A DNA stretch of 64,000 nucleotides, taken from Synechococcus sp. RS9916 (lineage in GTDB: Bacteria; Cyanobacteriota; Cyanobacteriia; PCC-6307; Cyanobiaceae). Below, piece after piece: positions 55,295 to 64,000 of the stretch. Every line of letters begins with the position of its first letter. Positions within the stretch are counted from its first letter, which is position 1. Where the stretch lies: contig NZ_DS022299.1 of NCBI RefSeq assembly GCF_000153825.1, forward strand, positions 1,328,869 through 1,392,868, written 5' to 3'. Under the pieces are notes generated by a model, which worked only from the letters and a program-made list of their open reading frames with translations, searched no databases and was not told the DNA's origin. A program made the translations under genes and the position numbers.

Positions 55295-56194
55295 TCAGGG
55301 CTGCAGCAAGGCCGCGAGTGCTCGGCCAGACCCCTTGAACTCCTGAAGCAAGTCGCGCGCTGAGAGCACACTCGTTTCGGGCACCAGCTGCAGCTGGGCC
55401 GCGAGATGGCCCACCACCTCCTCCGGCCGCCTTTGGCGCTCACGCCATGGCGCCAAGCCCTCGCTGCCCTCCCGCTTGGCCAGCTTCTGCCCCGCGGCAT
55501 CACAGAGCAATGGCACATGGCTGTACTGCGGTGCGGGTTGGCCGAGAGCAGCCATCACCGCCACCTGCGCAGAACGCACCGGCGCCAGATCAGCACCGCG
55601 CACAACCGTGGTGATGCCACAGGTGAGTTCATCCACAGCGGTGGCTAGGTGATAAGCGATAAAGCCATCCGCACGCCGCACCACGACGTCGCCGCAGTCG
55701 AAGGCTGCAGCGTTGTCGAGACGCAACCGCCAGGCCGGGAGACGCTCCGCCTGCCAACCCCAGCTCAACTGACGCTGACGGCAGGTGCCGGGGTAGATGA
55801 CGGCTTGCGCCAGGTCACGGCGACTGCATCGGCATGCGTAGAGCTGTCCGCAACGCCGGAGGTGGGAGAGCACCGAGTTGTAAAGCCCCCGACGCTCGCT
55901 TTGCCTCAGCACAGGGGCGTCCCAATCCAGGCCCAACCAGCGCAAATCCTCCAGAACACTCTTGATGGCGCCCGGTCGCACCCGAGGCGTGTCGAGATCG
56001 TCGATGCGCAACAACCAGGCGCCGCCAGCCTCACGGGCCAGCAACCACGACACCAGCGCGGTGCGCAGATTGCCCAAATGCAAGGGGCCCGAGGGCGTCG
56101 GAGCAAAGCGACCGCGGTATCCGGATTGCTTGAGGGCTGCACCAGCCACCAGGGCCGCCTGCAAATGCTCAGGGAGGGCAGAGCGGAGGGACAT
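55295..56194 (-). CDS. gluQ: Glutamyl-Q tRNA(Asp) synthetase
   Basis: Truncated GluRS-like enzyme (299 residues) that attaches glutamate to queuosine in tRNA-Asp. HIGH-like motif FAPTPSGPLHLGNLRTALVS, then LRIDDLDTPR, ACRCSRRDLAQ with the zinc-region Cys, and a KMSKS-like QKLAKREGSEGL. No anticodon-binding domain, which separates it from true GluRS. Start MSLRSALPEHLQ at 56194. Confidence 0.92.
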   Translation of the reverse strand: MSLRSALPEHLQAALVAGAALKQSGYRGRFAPTPSGPLHLGNLRTALVSWLLAREAGGAWLLRIDDLDTPRVRPGAIKSVLEDLRWLGLDWDAPVLRQSERRGLYNSVLSHLRRCGQLYACRCSRRDLAQAVIYPGTCRQRQLSWGWQAERLPAWRLRLDNAAAFDCGDVVVRRADGFIAYHLATAVDELTCGITTVVRGADLAPVRSAQVAVMAALGQPAPQYSHVPLLCDAAGQKLAKREGSEGLAPWRERQRRPEEVVGHLAAQLQLVPETSVLSARDLLQEFKGSGRALAALLQP

Positions 56195-56290
56195 GGACTT
56201 GCCCAAAGAAGCTGGCAAAACAAAAGGGTGGCCCATTCAGGCCACCCGGGGTGCTGCGCCTCAAGGAGACAAGCAGTGATCAGAGGCAGA

Positions 56291-56566
56291 TCAGCCCTGA
56301 ACGCGGTCTTTGAACATCTTGCCGGCGGTGAAGGCGGGAACGCGCTTGGCAGGGATCTTGATCTTTTCGCCGGTCTTGGGGTTCAGACCCTGGCGGGCGG
56401 AGCGCTCGCGGGGCTCGAAGGAACCGAAGCCGAGGATCGACACTTTCTTGCCTTCCACAACGGAGTCGATGATGGTTTCGATCGCGGCATCCACCACCAG
56501 AGACACGTCGGTCTTGGTGAGCTCGGTGCGAGCAGCAACGAGGTTGACGAGGTCAGCTTTGTTCAT
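56291..56566 (-). CDS. hup: DNA-binding protein HU
   Basis: A 91-residue histone-like protein: MNKADLVNLVAARTELTKTD, GFGSFEPRERSARQGLNPKT, then IKIPAKRVPAFTAGKMFKD. Standard HU length and arm motif. The ATG at 56566 is used; the frame is open further up but outside the family. Confidence 0.95.
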   Translation of the reverse strand: MNKADLVNLVAARTELTKTDVSLVVDAAIETIIDSVVEGKKVSILGFGSFEPRERSARQGLNPKTGEKIKIPAKRVPAFTAGKMFKDRVQG

Positions 56567-56698
56567 GGGGAGGGAGTGAGTTGCGGAAGCGGTTGGTTGG
56601 CGATGCGGAGGTCGACATCCGCTGAAGCTTCCCTGAGCGCGCCAATCGTATGGAGAGTGGGCGGCTGCGGCAAGCCACATGTCTGATGCCGCAACGCT

Positions 56699-57379
56699 TT
56701 ACACAGATCCATGTGCGGAAACACCAGCAGGCACGCCCTGCGACCAGGCACTCCAAGGCACTAGCCGCTCTCCCCGCAAAGCACCAAGCCCCGCCCCAGA
56801 AGCCAGTGATGGCAAGGGATCTGAACCCACCCATTCGCGTAGACGTTCGAGGCTGCGCTGCTGGCGCGGCCAGTGGAAGGTGCGTCGATGCTGCAAACCA
56901 GCCAGAACCCCCACTGCCACAGGCACCAGCAAACGTCCGCAGAACAACACGTTCCAGGGGGCCGGAGCATGCACCACACAGCTCCCCGGCGTGGGCCCGG
57001 GGGTCCACAACAAGCGCAACCCCACGGCCGTGCGGTGTTCCTCGGCGAAGGTCTCCAGGGGGTCCACGCCCGGCAAGAGGTAGGCCTCCTGCTCCTGCAC
57101 CAGCACCGGCCAGCCGAGCCGCTGCTGCAACCGCCGCACACGGCCATGTCCCTCCCGGTTGGTGAGCAGCACCTTGGGCGTGCGTCCTGCAGCGAGCCGT
57201 TGCAGAGCCTCCAGGCTGGCCTCGGTGAGCGGGGGGCAATCGATCAACACCGGCTCATCACCACAGTCGAGCCACCAGGACGAACCACCGAGGCAATCGC
57301 GGTTGGGCGGGAACAGCCACAGATCGGGGCGAATCTGCTGCGGCGGACGGCCGGGCTCCAGCGCGGTGGTCAGCGTCAT
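56699..57379 (-). CDS. Metallo-beta-lactamase-fold protein, degenerate metal site
   Basis: A 226-residue protein with the MBL pattern: WLDCGDEPVLIDCPPLTEAS, LLTNREGHGRVRRLQQRLGW, LWTPGPTPGSCVVHAP and VLFCGRLLVPVAVGV. The expected HxHxDH is replaced by TNREGHGR, keeping one His, so metal hydrolase activity is doubtful. It is divergent from glgX. Confidence 0.8.
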   Translation of the reverse strand: MTLTTALEPGRPPQQIRPDLWLFPPNRDCLGGSSWWLDCGDEPVLIDCPPLTEASLEALQRLAAGRTPKVLLTNREGHGRVRRLQQRLGWPVLVQEQEAYLLPGVDPLETFAEEHRTAVGLRLLWTPGPTPGSCVVHAPAPWNVLFCGRLLVPVAVGVLAGLQHRRTFHWPRQQRSLERLREWVGSDPLPSLASGAGLGALRGERLVPWSAWSQGVPAGVSAHGSV

Positions 57380-57464
57380 GGGGAGATCAAAGCAACCGCA
57401 CCCTCCAGTTTGCGCTGGTCACTACCTTGAGGGCAGTGCGTCCTGCGTTGCGCGGGCGGGATCC

Positions 57465-59567
57465 TTGGCCACGATCCACCGCGGCAGCCCCTGGCCGATG
57501 GGCAGCACGATCACGGCACGAGGCGTGAATTTCTCCCTGGCAGCTCCCGCTGCCAACCGGGTGGAACTGCTGCTGTTCCCCCATGGCGATGCAGCCCAGC
57601 CGGATCGAATCATCGACCTCGACAGCGCGCACCGCTCCGGGGACTACTGGCATGTGGAGGTGGAAGGGCTCGGTGCCGGCTGCTGCTACGGCTATCGCGT
57701 GTTCGGCCCGCTGCAGCCCGGGGGCCATGGCTTCCGGCCCGCCAAGGTGCTGCTCGACCCCTGCGCCCGGGCCATCAGCGGCTGGAACGTTTACCGGCGC
57801 GGCTCCGCCACCGGCGCATCTCCCAACACTGATGCCTGCCTGAAGGGGGTGGTCTGCGAACGGGACCGATTCGATTTCAACACCCATCCCCGACCCCAGC
57901 ACCGCTGGAACCGCAGCGTGATCTATGAGCTGCATGTGGGCAGCTTCACCCGGCGTGAGGACTCCGGCCTGGAGCCCAACCTGCGGGGCACCCTGCGGGG
58001 CTTGATCCGCAAACTCCCCTATTTGCAGTCGCTGGGAATCACAGCGATCGAACTGCTGCCGATTCAGGCCTTTGATCCCCAGGATGCGCCTCCAGGTCGC
58101 GACAACGTGTGGGGCTACAGCCCCCTCAGCTGGTTCGCGCCCCACCACGAATTCATCGAAGGCCACGACCCCCTCGCCGCGCGGCAGCAGGTGCGCGAAC
58201 TGGTGGCCGCCTGCCACGACGCCGGCATCGAGGTGCTGCTGGATGTGGTCTACAACCACACCACGGAGGGCAACCAGCAAGGGCCAACCCTCAGCTGGCG
58301 AGGCATTGCCGATTGCCTCTACTACCACCAGACCGCCAAGGGCGAGTACCAAGACGTGAGCGGTTGCGGCAACAGCATTGCGGCCAACAGGCCCTTGGTG
58401 CGCCAGCTGATCCTGGAATCCATGCGCTGCTGGGCGATCGAGCTGGGGATCGACGGTTTCCGTTTTGATCTGGGCATCGCCCTCAGTCGCGGGGAAAAGC
58501 TCAAACCGCTCGACCATCCACCGCTGTTTGAAGCCATCGACAGTGACCCCGAGCTCAGTGATCTGAAGCTGGTGAGTGAACCCTGGGATTGCGGCGGGCT
58601 GTATCGCCTGAGCGATTTCCCCTCCAAACGCATCGGCGCCTGGAACGGCAGGTTCCGCGATGACCTGCGCCGCTTCTGGAAGGGCGATGAGAACAGCACC
58701 TGGACGCTGGGGCAACGCCTGCGGGGCAGCCCCGACCTCAATGACGGCAAACCGCTGAAGCTCGACCGCTCAGTGAATTTCATCACCGCCCACGACGGCT
58801 TCACCCTGGCGGACCTAGTGAGCTTCAACGTCAAGCACAACCTCGCCAACGGTGAAGACAACCGGGACGGCGAAAACCACAACAGCAGCTGGAACCATGG
58901 GGTGGAAGGGCCCACCACCGATCGGGCCGTGCAAACCCTGCGCCGCCGCCAACAACGCAATTTGCTCACCAGCCTGCTGCTCAGCCGCGGGGTGCCGATG
59001 CTGCTGATGGGCGATGAAGTGGGCCGCAGCCAGGGGGGCAACAACAACACCTGGTGCCAGGACAGCCCTTTGAGCTGGATGATCTGGCGGCAGGACGACT
59101 GCGACGGCGATCTTCTCCTCTTCGTGCAACGGCTGTTGAAGCTGCGGCAGCGGTTGCCGGATCTGTTCAGCCCCGAGACGCCGATCAGCGAAACGCGACC
59201 CCGGCGTGGCAGCGAGCCCGACCAACTGTGGCGCCAGTGGCATGGGGTGGAACTGAACAAACCCGACTGGGCCAGCTGGTCTCACTGCATTGCCACAAGC
59301 CTGCAGCGGGGTGATCGCGGTGCGGTGCTGTGGGTGGGCTTCAACAGCTATTTCAAAGCAATGCACTTCGATCTGCCGCCGGCAGCCTCTCCTTGGCACC
59401 GCCTGATCGACACCGCCCTGCCGGCGGGCGACGACCTGCCGGAGACCCCAGAACCGTGGACCCCTCAAGGCGTGCCCCTGGAAAGCCGCAGCCTGGTGGT
59501 GATGGCAGCCCGGGAACTGCTCCCCAGCGAAACGAACACAGGCTCAACAACGGCCAACAACACATAG
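57465..59567 (+). CDS. glgX: Glycogen debranching enzyme (isoamylase type)
   Basis: GH13 alpha-1,6-glucosidase of glycogen metabolism, about 700 residues. N-terminal CBM48-like part, then catalytic motifs: DVVYNHTTEG (region I), DGFRFDLGIALSRG with the nucleophile Asp (II), LVSEPWDCGG with the acid Glu (III) and FITAHDGFTLADL (IV). The start is uncertain: TTG 57465 (LATIHRGSPWPMGS) fits the family N-terminus, ATG 57498 is an alternative; the frame is open far upstream across the divergent gene. Confidence 0.92.
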   Translation: MATIHRGSPWPMGSTITARGVNFSLAAPAANRVELLLFPHGDAAQPDRIIDLDSAHRSGDYWHVEVEGLGAGCCYGYRVFGPLQPGGHGFRPAKVLLDPCARAISGWNVYRRGSATGASPNTDACLKGVVCERDRFDFNTHPRPQHRWNRSVIYELHVGSFTRREDSGLEPNLRGTLRGLIRKLPYLQSLGITAIELLPIQAFDPQDAPPGRDNVWGYSPLSWFAPHHEFIEGHDPLAARQQVRELVAACHDAGIEVLLDVVYNHTTEGNQQGPTLSWRGIADCLYYHQTAKGEYQDVSGCGNSIAANRPLVRQLILESMRCWAIELGIDGFRFDLGIALSRGEKLKPLDHPPLFEAIDSDPELSDLKLVSEPWDCGGLYRLSDFPSKRIGAWNGRFRDDLRRFWKGDENSTWTLGQRLRGSPDLNDGKPLKLDRSVNFITAHDGFTLADLVSFNVKHNLANGEDNRDGENHNSSWNHGVEGPTTDRAVQTLRRRQQRNLLTSLLLSRGVPMLLMGDEVGRSQGGNNNTWCQDSPLSWMIWRQDDCDGDLLLFVQRLLKLRQRLPDLFSPETPISETRPRRGSEPDQLWRQWHGVELNKPDWASWSHCIATSLQRGDRGAVLWVGFNSYFKAMHFDLPPAASPWHRLIDTALPAGDDLPETPEPWTPQGVPLESRSLVVMAARELLPSETNTGSTTANNT

Positions 59568-59616
59568 CCGTTACAAGACAGACACGGCCGCGAAACGAGA
59601 CAGTGCCATCTACAAA

Positions 59617-59687
<71 letters not shown>

Positions 59688-59736
59688 ACTGGTACAAACC
59701 AACTGGTCAAAAAATGACCCGGTTGCCTCAGTACCC

Positions 59737-61134
59737 GTGCATTATGACCACGCGCCGCCCCCTGTCAGCCTTTTGACCCGCACCGACACGCTTCCCGGGG
59801 GCAGTCGCACCCGTTTGATGCTGGCCTACGGGCTGGGCGATGCCGGCACTGGACTGGCCGCAACCCAACTGGGGTTTTACCTCTTTCCCTTCTTCACCTG
59901 TGCCGCAGGGCTGCCCGCCTTCCTCGCCGGCTCTCTGCTGACGGTGATCAAGGTGTGGGATGCCATCAACGATCCCCTGATCGGCTGGATGAGCGACCAC
60001 ACCCAAAGCCGCTGGGGTCCTCGCCTGCCCTGGATGCTTGGCGCAGCCCTACCCCTGGGGATCAGCCTAGCGGCGATGTGGTGGGTGCCGGATGGGGGCA
60101 TTTGGGAACGCACCACTTACTACGTGGTGATGGCGATCCTGCTGATGACTGCCTACACCAGCGTCAACCTTCCCTATGCGTCCCTCTCGACTGAGCTGAC
60201 GCCTGACACGGCGATCCGCACCCGCCTGAATGCAGCCCGTTTCACAGGATCGATCATCGCAGGCCTCAGTGGCCTGGTGGTGGGAGCCGTGGTGCTGGGC
60301 AACGGCGCCGATGGCTACCTGGTAATGGGCCGGATCACCGGCACGATCGCCGCGGCCGCAACCCTGGCCTGCTGCTGGGGCCTCGCACCCTTCGCCAAAA
60401 AGGCCCAGCGCCCCAGTGGCGCCAGCGAACCACTCCTGTTGCAGCTGAAGCGAATCCGCTCCAACCCCCGCTTCCTGCTGGTGCTGGGGCTGTATCTGCT
60501 GCTCTGGTTTGGCCTACAACTGATGCAGGTGGTGGCCCTGATCTGGCTGGTGCAGGTGATTCACCTCTCCCCGGGTCTCTCCACTTGGATCCTGTTGCCC
60601 TTCCAGATCAGCGCCCTGGCGGGCCTGCAGATCTGGAGCCTGGTGTCGAACCGCCGTGGTCGCCTCGTCGCCCTGCGCTGGGGTGGAGGCCTCTGGATCG
60701 CTGCGTGCCTGTGGTCGATGGCGTTTGCCCCTCTGGCCCCCGGTGCCAGCGGATGGGCCCTCGCCTCACTGATCGCCTTGATCTCCCTGGTGGGCATCGG
60801 TGCCTCCACCGCCTATCTGATTCCCTGGTCGCTCCTGCCCGACGCCATCGATGCCGACCCGGCCCACCCGGCTGGCATGTACACCGCCTGGATGGTGCTG
60901 GGGCAGAAACTGATCATCGGCCTGAGCATGTCGGTGTTTGGCGGCCTGCTCTCCCTCACCGGATACATCTCCAGCCAGACCTGCGACGGCGCCCTCAGCT
61001 TCATCGAACAACCGGACACAGCCCTGCTTGCCATCCGCCTCTGCATGGGCTTGATTCCAGCTGGACTGGTGGCCATCGGCTTAATGGTGATGCGACGCTG
61101 GCCCGATCGAGGCGCCCACCTCCAGCATTCCTGA
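59737..61134 (+). CDS. MFS sugar:cation symporter (GPH/MelB-like)
   Basis: A 465-residue transporter with 12 hydrophobic segments. Family motifs DAINDPLIGWMSDHTQSRWG (conserved cytoplasmic loop) and LPYASLSTELTPDTAIRTRL identify the glycoside-pentoside-hexuronide group. Substrate unknown. GTG start at 59737, or a Thr-rich start further in, directly after tRNA-Gly. Confidence 0.88.
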   Translation: MHYDHAPPPVSLLTRTDTLPGGSRTRLMLAYGLGDAGTGLAATQLGFYLFPFFTCAAGLPAFLAGSLLTVIKVWDAINDPLIGWMSDHTQSRWGPRLPWMLGAALPLGISLAAMWWVPDGGIWERTTYYVVMAILLMTAYTSVNLPYASLSTELTPDTAIRTRLNAARFTGSIIAGLSGLVVGAVVLGNGADGYLVMGRITGTIAAAATLACCWGLAPFAKKAQRPSGASEPLLLQLKRIRSNPRFLLVLGLYLLLWFGLQLMQVVALIWLVQVIHLSPGLSTWILLPFQISALAGLQIWSLVSNRRGRLVALRWGGGLWIAACLWSMAFAPLAPGASGWALASLIALISLVGIGASTAYLIPWSLLPDAIDADPAHPAGMYTAWMVLGQKLIIGLSMSVFGGLLSLTGYISSQTCDGALSFIEQPDTALLAIRLCMGLIPAGLVAIGLMVMRRWPDRGAHLQHS

Positions 61135-61149
61135 GCCGCTGACCCGCCG

Positions 61150-61896
61150 ATGAGAGCCCCCCGCTGGTTACGACGCCTGGGCAGCAGCCTGCTGATCGGA
61201 GGCCAGGCCGTGTCGGCCACGGCCCGCGGCAAGATCAACACGATTGATCTGTTTGATCAACTGATGGAAGCGGGCCCAGGCAGCTTCTTGATCGTGCTGA
61301 TCACCGGAGTGGCCGCCGGATCGGTGTTCAACATCCAGGTGGCCGCAGAGCTGAGTGGCATGGGTGCGGGATCCACCGTGGGCGGGGTGCTGGCCATCGG
61401 CCTGGCCCGTGAGATTGCGCCCCTGCTCACCGCCACCCTGCTCACCGGCAAGGTGGCCACCGCCTACGCCGCCCAGCTGGGCACCATGAAGGTGACCGAG
61501 CAGATCGATGCGATCACGATGCTGCGCACCGATCCGGTGGAGTACCTGGTGGTGCCCCGCCTGATCGCCATGGTGGTGATGGCACCGGTGCAATGCCTGC
61601 TGTTCTTTGCTGTGGCCATCTACAGCGGCCAGATCACCAGCACCGAGTTTTACAACATCCCTCCAGCGGTGTTCTGGAACTCAGTGCGCACCTGGCTTCA
61701 GCCGGACGACCTGCCGTTCATGCTGATCAAAGCCCTGGTGTTTGGCCTGCAGATCGCTGTTCTGGCCTGTGGCTGGGGCCTGACCACCTCCGGCGGACCC
61801 AAGGAAGTGGGCACCAGCACCACCGGATCGGTGGTGATGATCCTGGTGACCGTGGCACTGATGGACGTGCTGCTCACTCAGATCCTGTTTGGCTGA
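61150..61896 (+). CDS. MlaE-type ABC permease
   Basis: A 248-residue MlaE/TGD1-family permease, part of lipid (phospholipid or galactolipid) transport between envelope membranes. Key motif: LAREIAPLLTATLLTGKVAT followed by AYAAQLGTMKVTEQIDAI. Five transmembrane segments. ATPase and MCE partners are not adjacent. Start ATG 15 bp after the MFS gene. Confidence 0.9.
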   Translation: MRAPRWLRRLGSSLLIGGQAVSATARGKINTIDLFDQLMEAGPGSFLIVLITGVAAGSVFNIQVAAELSGMGAGSTVGGVLAIGLAREIAPLLTATLLTGKVATAYAAQLGTMKVTEQIDAITMLRTDPVEYLVVPRLIAMVVMAPVQCLLFFAVAIYSGQITSTEFYNIPPAVFWNSVRTWLQPDDLPFMLIKALVFGLQIAVLACGWGLTTSGGPKEVGTSTTGSVVMILVTVALMDVLLTQILFG

Positions 61897-62323
61897 TCCC
61901 TTGATGCCCGAGATGACATCCCCAAAGAAAGGCGCCGTCAGCATCAGCCCCAGCCCGCGGCTGCCGCTGCTGATCCTGGTGCTGGGCCCAGCGCTGCTGC
62001 CCTTGCCCCTCCATCCCTGGCCGACCCTGATCAACAGCCTGATCGCCCTGGCCCTGGTGGTGCAGAGCTACAGCCTGCGGTTGGAATTTGAAGAGCGGGC
62101 CCTGATCGTGTGGCGCGGCAGCCAGGAACTGCGCCGCTTCCCATACGAGGACTGGATCAGCTGGCGGTTGTTTTGGGATGGGTTCCCCACGGTGCTCTAT
62201 TTCCGCGAGCGCAAAAGCCCCCATCTGATCCCGGTGCTGTTCAACGCCAGCGAGCTGCGTGAGCAATTACGCACACGAGTTGGCAATCTGGAACAGAACG
62301 CCTCCGGCACTGATCCGTCCTGA
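61889..62323 (+). CDS. DUF3119 family protein
   Basis: A 139-144-residue protein with a hydrophobic region PLLILVLGPALLPLPLHPWP and a C-terminal part including LEFEERALIVWRGSQELRRF and YEDWISWRLFWDGFPTVLYF. DUF3119 is cyanobacterial/plastid-specific and follows the MlaE-like gene here with an 8-bp overlap (or none if ATG 61904 is used), suggesting one operon. Confidence 0.83.
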   Translation: MADPLMPEMTSPKKGAVSISPSPRLPLLILVLGPALLPLPLHPWPTLINSLIALALVVQSYSLRLEFEERALIVWRGSQELRRFPYEDWISWRLFWDGFPTVLYFRERKSPHLIPVLFNASELREQLRTRVGNLEQNASGTDPS

Positions 62324-62331
62324 CGCGCTTT

Positions 62332-63432
62332 ATGGCTGACGAACTTCAAAGCACAGAGTCCAGCGAAGCCACCAGCAACGGCAGCAGCGCCAACGACGCC
62401 AGTGGCAATAAAGCCAGTGGCAACGACGCCAGCCCTGGGCAAGCGGCAGACACCGCTCCTGCTGAGCCAGCCGCGCCTACGCCTGACTCCGCTGTCAGCA
62501 CCTCAGAGGCCAACAGCCCTCAAGCCAGCACTGGCACAAACCCTGCCAACAGCGATGACAGCCAGACCAAGGACTGGCAAACCCTGGCCACGGCTGAGCT
62601 GCTGGAACGCCGCAGCCAACTCCAACAGGAGATCGCCGAGCTAAGCCAACGCAAGCTGCAGCTGGAAACCGACCTGCGCCAGTCGTTTGCCGGGCAGTCG
62701 GATGCGATCGCACGGCGGGTGAAGGGGTTCCAGGAGTATCTCGGCGGTGCCCTCAATGACCTGGCCCAGTCGGTGGAAAGCCTGGAGCTGGTGGTGCAAC
62801 CGATGGTGGTGCAACCGTCACCCCTCGATCAGCAAGCTGCAGACCCTGCCGGGGAGGCGAGCGATGCCAGCACTCCGCCAGCTGTTGCCGACACCTTCCG
62901 CCCCGATGAAGACCTGATCCGCGCCAGCCTGCAGCGGTTCCTGGAACAACCCGATTTCTACGCCGGGCCGTGGAAGCTGCGGCGCAGCCTCGACAGCAAC
63001 GATGTGGGCCTGCTGGAGGACTGGTTTTTCAACCAAGGCGGGCGGGGGGCCCAGGCCAGCCGCGGCAGCCGCCCCCGCAACGTGTTGGTGAGCGCCGCCC
63101 TGATCTCGGTGATCGGCGAGCTCTACGGCGATCAGTTCCAGGCGTTGGTGCTGGCCGGGCAACCGGAACGGCTTGGGGAATGGCGCCGCGGGCTGCAGGA
63201 CTGCCTCGGGCTCGGCCGGGAAGACTTCGGGCCCAACAGCGGCATCGTGCTGTTCGACCGCGCCGATGCCCTGGTGGAGCGGGCCGATCGCCTGGAAGAA
63301 CGGGGCGAAGTGCCCCTGATCCTGGTGGATGCCGCCGAACGCGCCGTCGACATCCCCGTGCTTCAGTTCCCCCTCTGGCTGGCCTTTGCAGCCCAGCCGG
63401 ATGAACTGCTGATCGACGAGGAGTTGCTCTGA
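62332..63432 (+). CDS. DUF3086 family protein
   Basis: A 366-residue protein. The N-terminal 90 residues are low-complexity Ser/Asn/Ala/Pro, followed by a coiled-coil ELLERRSQLQQEIAELSQRK and a globular C-terminal domain with LLEDWFFNQGGRGAQASRGS. DUF3086 is restricted to cyanobacteria; function unknown. The stop overlaps the plsY ATG (TGATG). Confidence 0.85.
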   Translation: MADELQSTESSEATSNGSSANDASGNKASGNDASPGQAADTAPAEPAAPTPDSAVSTSEANSPQASTGTNPANSDDSQTKDWQTLATAELLERRSQLQQEIAELSQRKLQLETDLRQSFAGQSDAIARRVKGFQEYLGGALNDLAQSVESLELVVQPMVVQPSPLDQQAADPAGEASDASTPPAVADTFRPDEDLIRASLQRFLEQPDFYAGPWKLRRSLDSNDVGLLEDWFFNQGGRGAQASRGSRPRNVLVSAALISVIGELYGDQFQALVLAGQPERLGEWRRGLQDCLGLGREDFGPNSGIVLFDRADALVERADRLEERGEVPLILVDAAERAVDIPVLQFPLWLAFAAQPDELLIDEELL

Positions 63433-64000
63433 TGGGTCTCATCACCGCCCTGCTGCTTCTAGCGATCGGCTACCTGCTCGGCTCCATCCCCAGCGGCTAT
63501 CTGGCAGGGCGCTGGTGCAAGGGCATCGACCTGCGCGAGCTGGGCTCCGGCTCCACCGGCGCTACCAACGTGCTGCGCCAAGTGGGCAAAGGCCCGGCCC
63601 TGGTGGTGTTTGTGATCGATGTGGCCAAGGGTGCCGCTGCCGTGCTAATGGCCGGCAGCCTCTTGCCGGGCCATGACTGGATCCAAGTGCTGGCAGGCCT
63701 GACGGCCCTGGCCGGTCACATCTGGCCGGTGTGGCTGGGATTCAAGGGTGGTAAGGCAGTGGCCACCGGCCTGGGCATGTTTCTGGGGCTGGCCTGGCCC
63801 GTGGGCCTGGCCTGTTTCGGCATCTTCCTCACCACGCTGACCCTGTTCCGGATCGTGTCGCTCTCCAGCGTGCTTGCAGCCATCAGCCTGCCCCTGCTGA
63901 TGGCTGCAAGCACCGACGGCTCCGCCAAAGTGGTGGTTGCATTGGTGGCGATGGCCTTGGTGATCTGGCGCCACCGCAGCAACCTGCAGCGAATCGTGGC
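63432..64000 (+). CDS. plsY: Glycerol-3-phosphate acyltransferase PlsY, 5' part
   Basis: Integral membrane acyl-phosphate:G3P acyltransferase starting phospholipid synthesis. The 189 residues present include GYLLGSIPSGYLAGR, the motif GSGSTGATNVLRQVGKGPAL and GHIWPVWLGFKGGKAVATGL, all conserved in PlsY. The 3' end lies beyond the window. Confidence 0.94.
   Translation, partial: MGLITALLLLAIGYLLGSIPSGYLAGRWCKGIDLRELGSGSTGATNVLRQVGKGPALVVFVIDVAKGAAAVLMAGSLLPGHDWIQVLAGLTALAGHIWPVWLGFKGGKAVATGLGMFLGLAWPVGLACFGIFLTTLTLFRIVSLSSVLAAISLPLLMAASTDGSAKVVVALVAMALVIWRHRSNLQRIV

Overview
The window is a chromosome segment of a marine picocyanobacterium, most likely a Synechococcus of the open-ocean group. 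This is inferred from gene content (ndhB, vipp1, a ycf46-type ATPase, yidC/rnpA/rpmH, DUF2808, DUF3086 and DUF3119 proteins), from the GC-rich compact core genes with frequent GTG starts and 1-30 bp overlaps, and from the Nif11-type peptide precursors known from marine Synechococcus and Prochlorococcus. No species can be named from the sequence alone.

Layout. 1-27.6 kb is dense housekeeping DNA: topA (partial), ndhB, a LolD-type ABC ATPase and an OmpR-type regulator; a minus-strand M23 peptidase-birA-aminotransferase-trxA cluster and vipp1; a DUF721/DciA-like gene; two glycosyltransferases and a DMT exporter; sppA-aroH; the ribosome/membrane block rpmH-rnpA-PH-yidC-DUF177-ycf46; serS-rseP, rpsN, pnp, cysQ, rsmI. 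55.3-64 kb returns to core genes: gluQ, HU, an MBL-fold protein, glgX, tRNA-Gly, an MFS transporter, an MlaE permease, DUF3119, DUF3086 and plsY (partial).

Between them, 27.6-49 kb is an accessory region starting at an intact tRNA-Arg(UCU). The last 45 nt of that tRNA recur at 36.1, 41.9 and 47.7 kb, dividing the region into three segments of about 8.5, 5.8 and 5.8 kb, as expected from repeated integration at one tRNA. No integrase or transposase is visible. Segment 1 carries nine minus-strand Nif11-leader precursor genes with nearly constant leaders and different cores, several rich in Cys plus Ser/Thr as in lanthipeptide precursors. Eight copies of a roughly 115-bp two-hairpin terminator element separate them. 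Segment 1 ends with a Toprim-domain gene. Segments 1-3 and the DNA just past the last tRNA copy also hold two more groups of short double-glycine precursors and a 36-residue membrane peptide. Most are preceded by one of two long conserved leader regions; one leader type carries a CRP-type palindrome TGTGA-N6-TCACA about 100 bp upstream of each of four genes. No modification enzyme (LanM, radical SAM) or peptidase-transporter is in the window, so any maturation must be supplied from elsewhere.

From about 49 to 55.2 kb lie small, mostly exported or uncharacterised proteins (an EF-hand protein, several signal-peptide proteins, one frameshifted gene), typical of a variable picocyanobacterial zone. 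The main novelty is the large set of orphan RiPP-like precursor cassettes with modular, repeated regulatory and terminator DNA, accumulated in tandem tRNA-linked islands.
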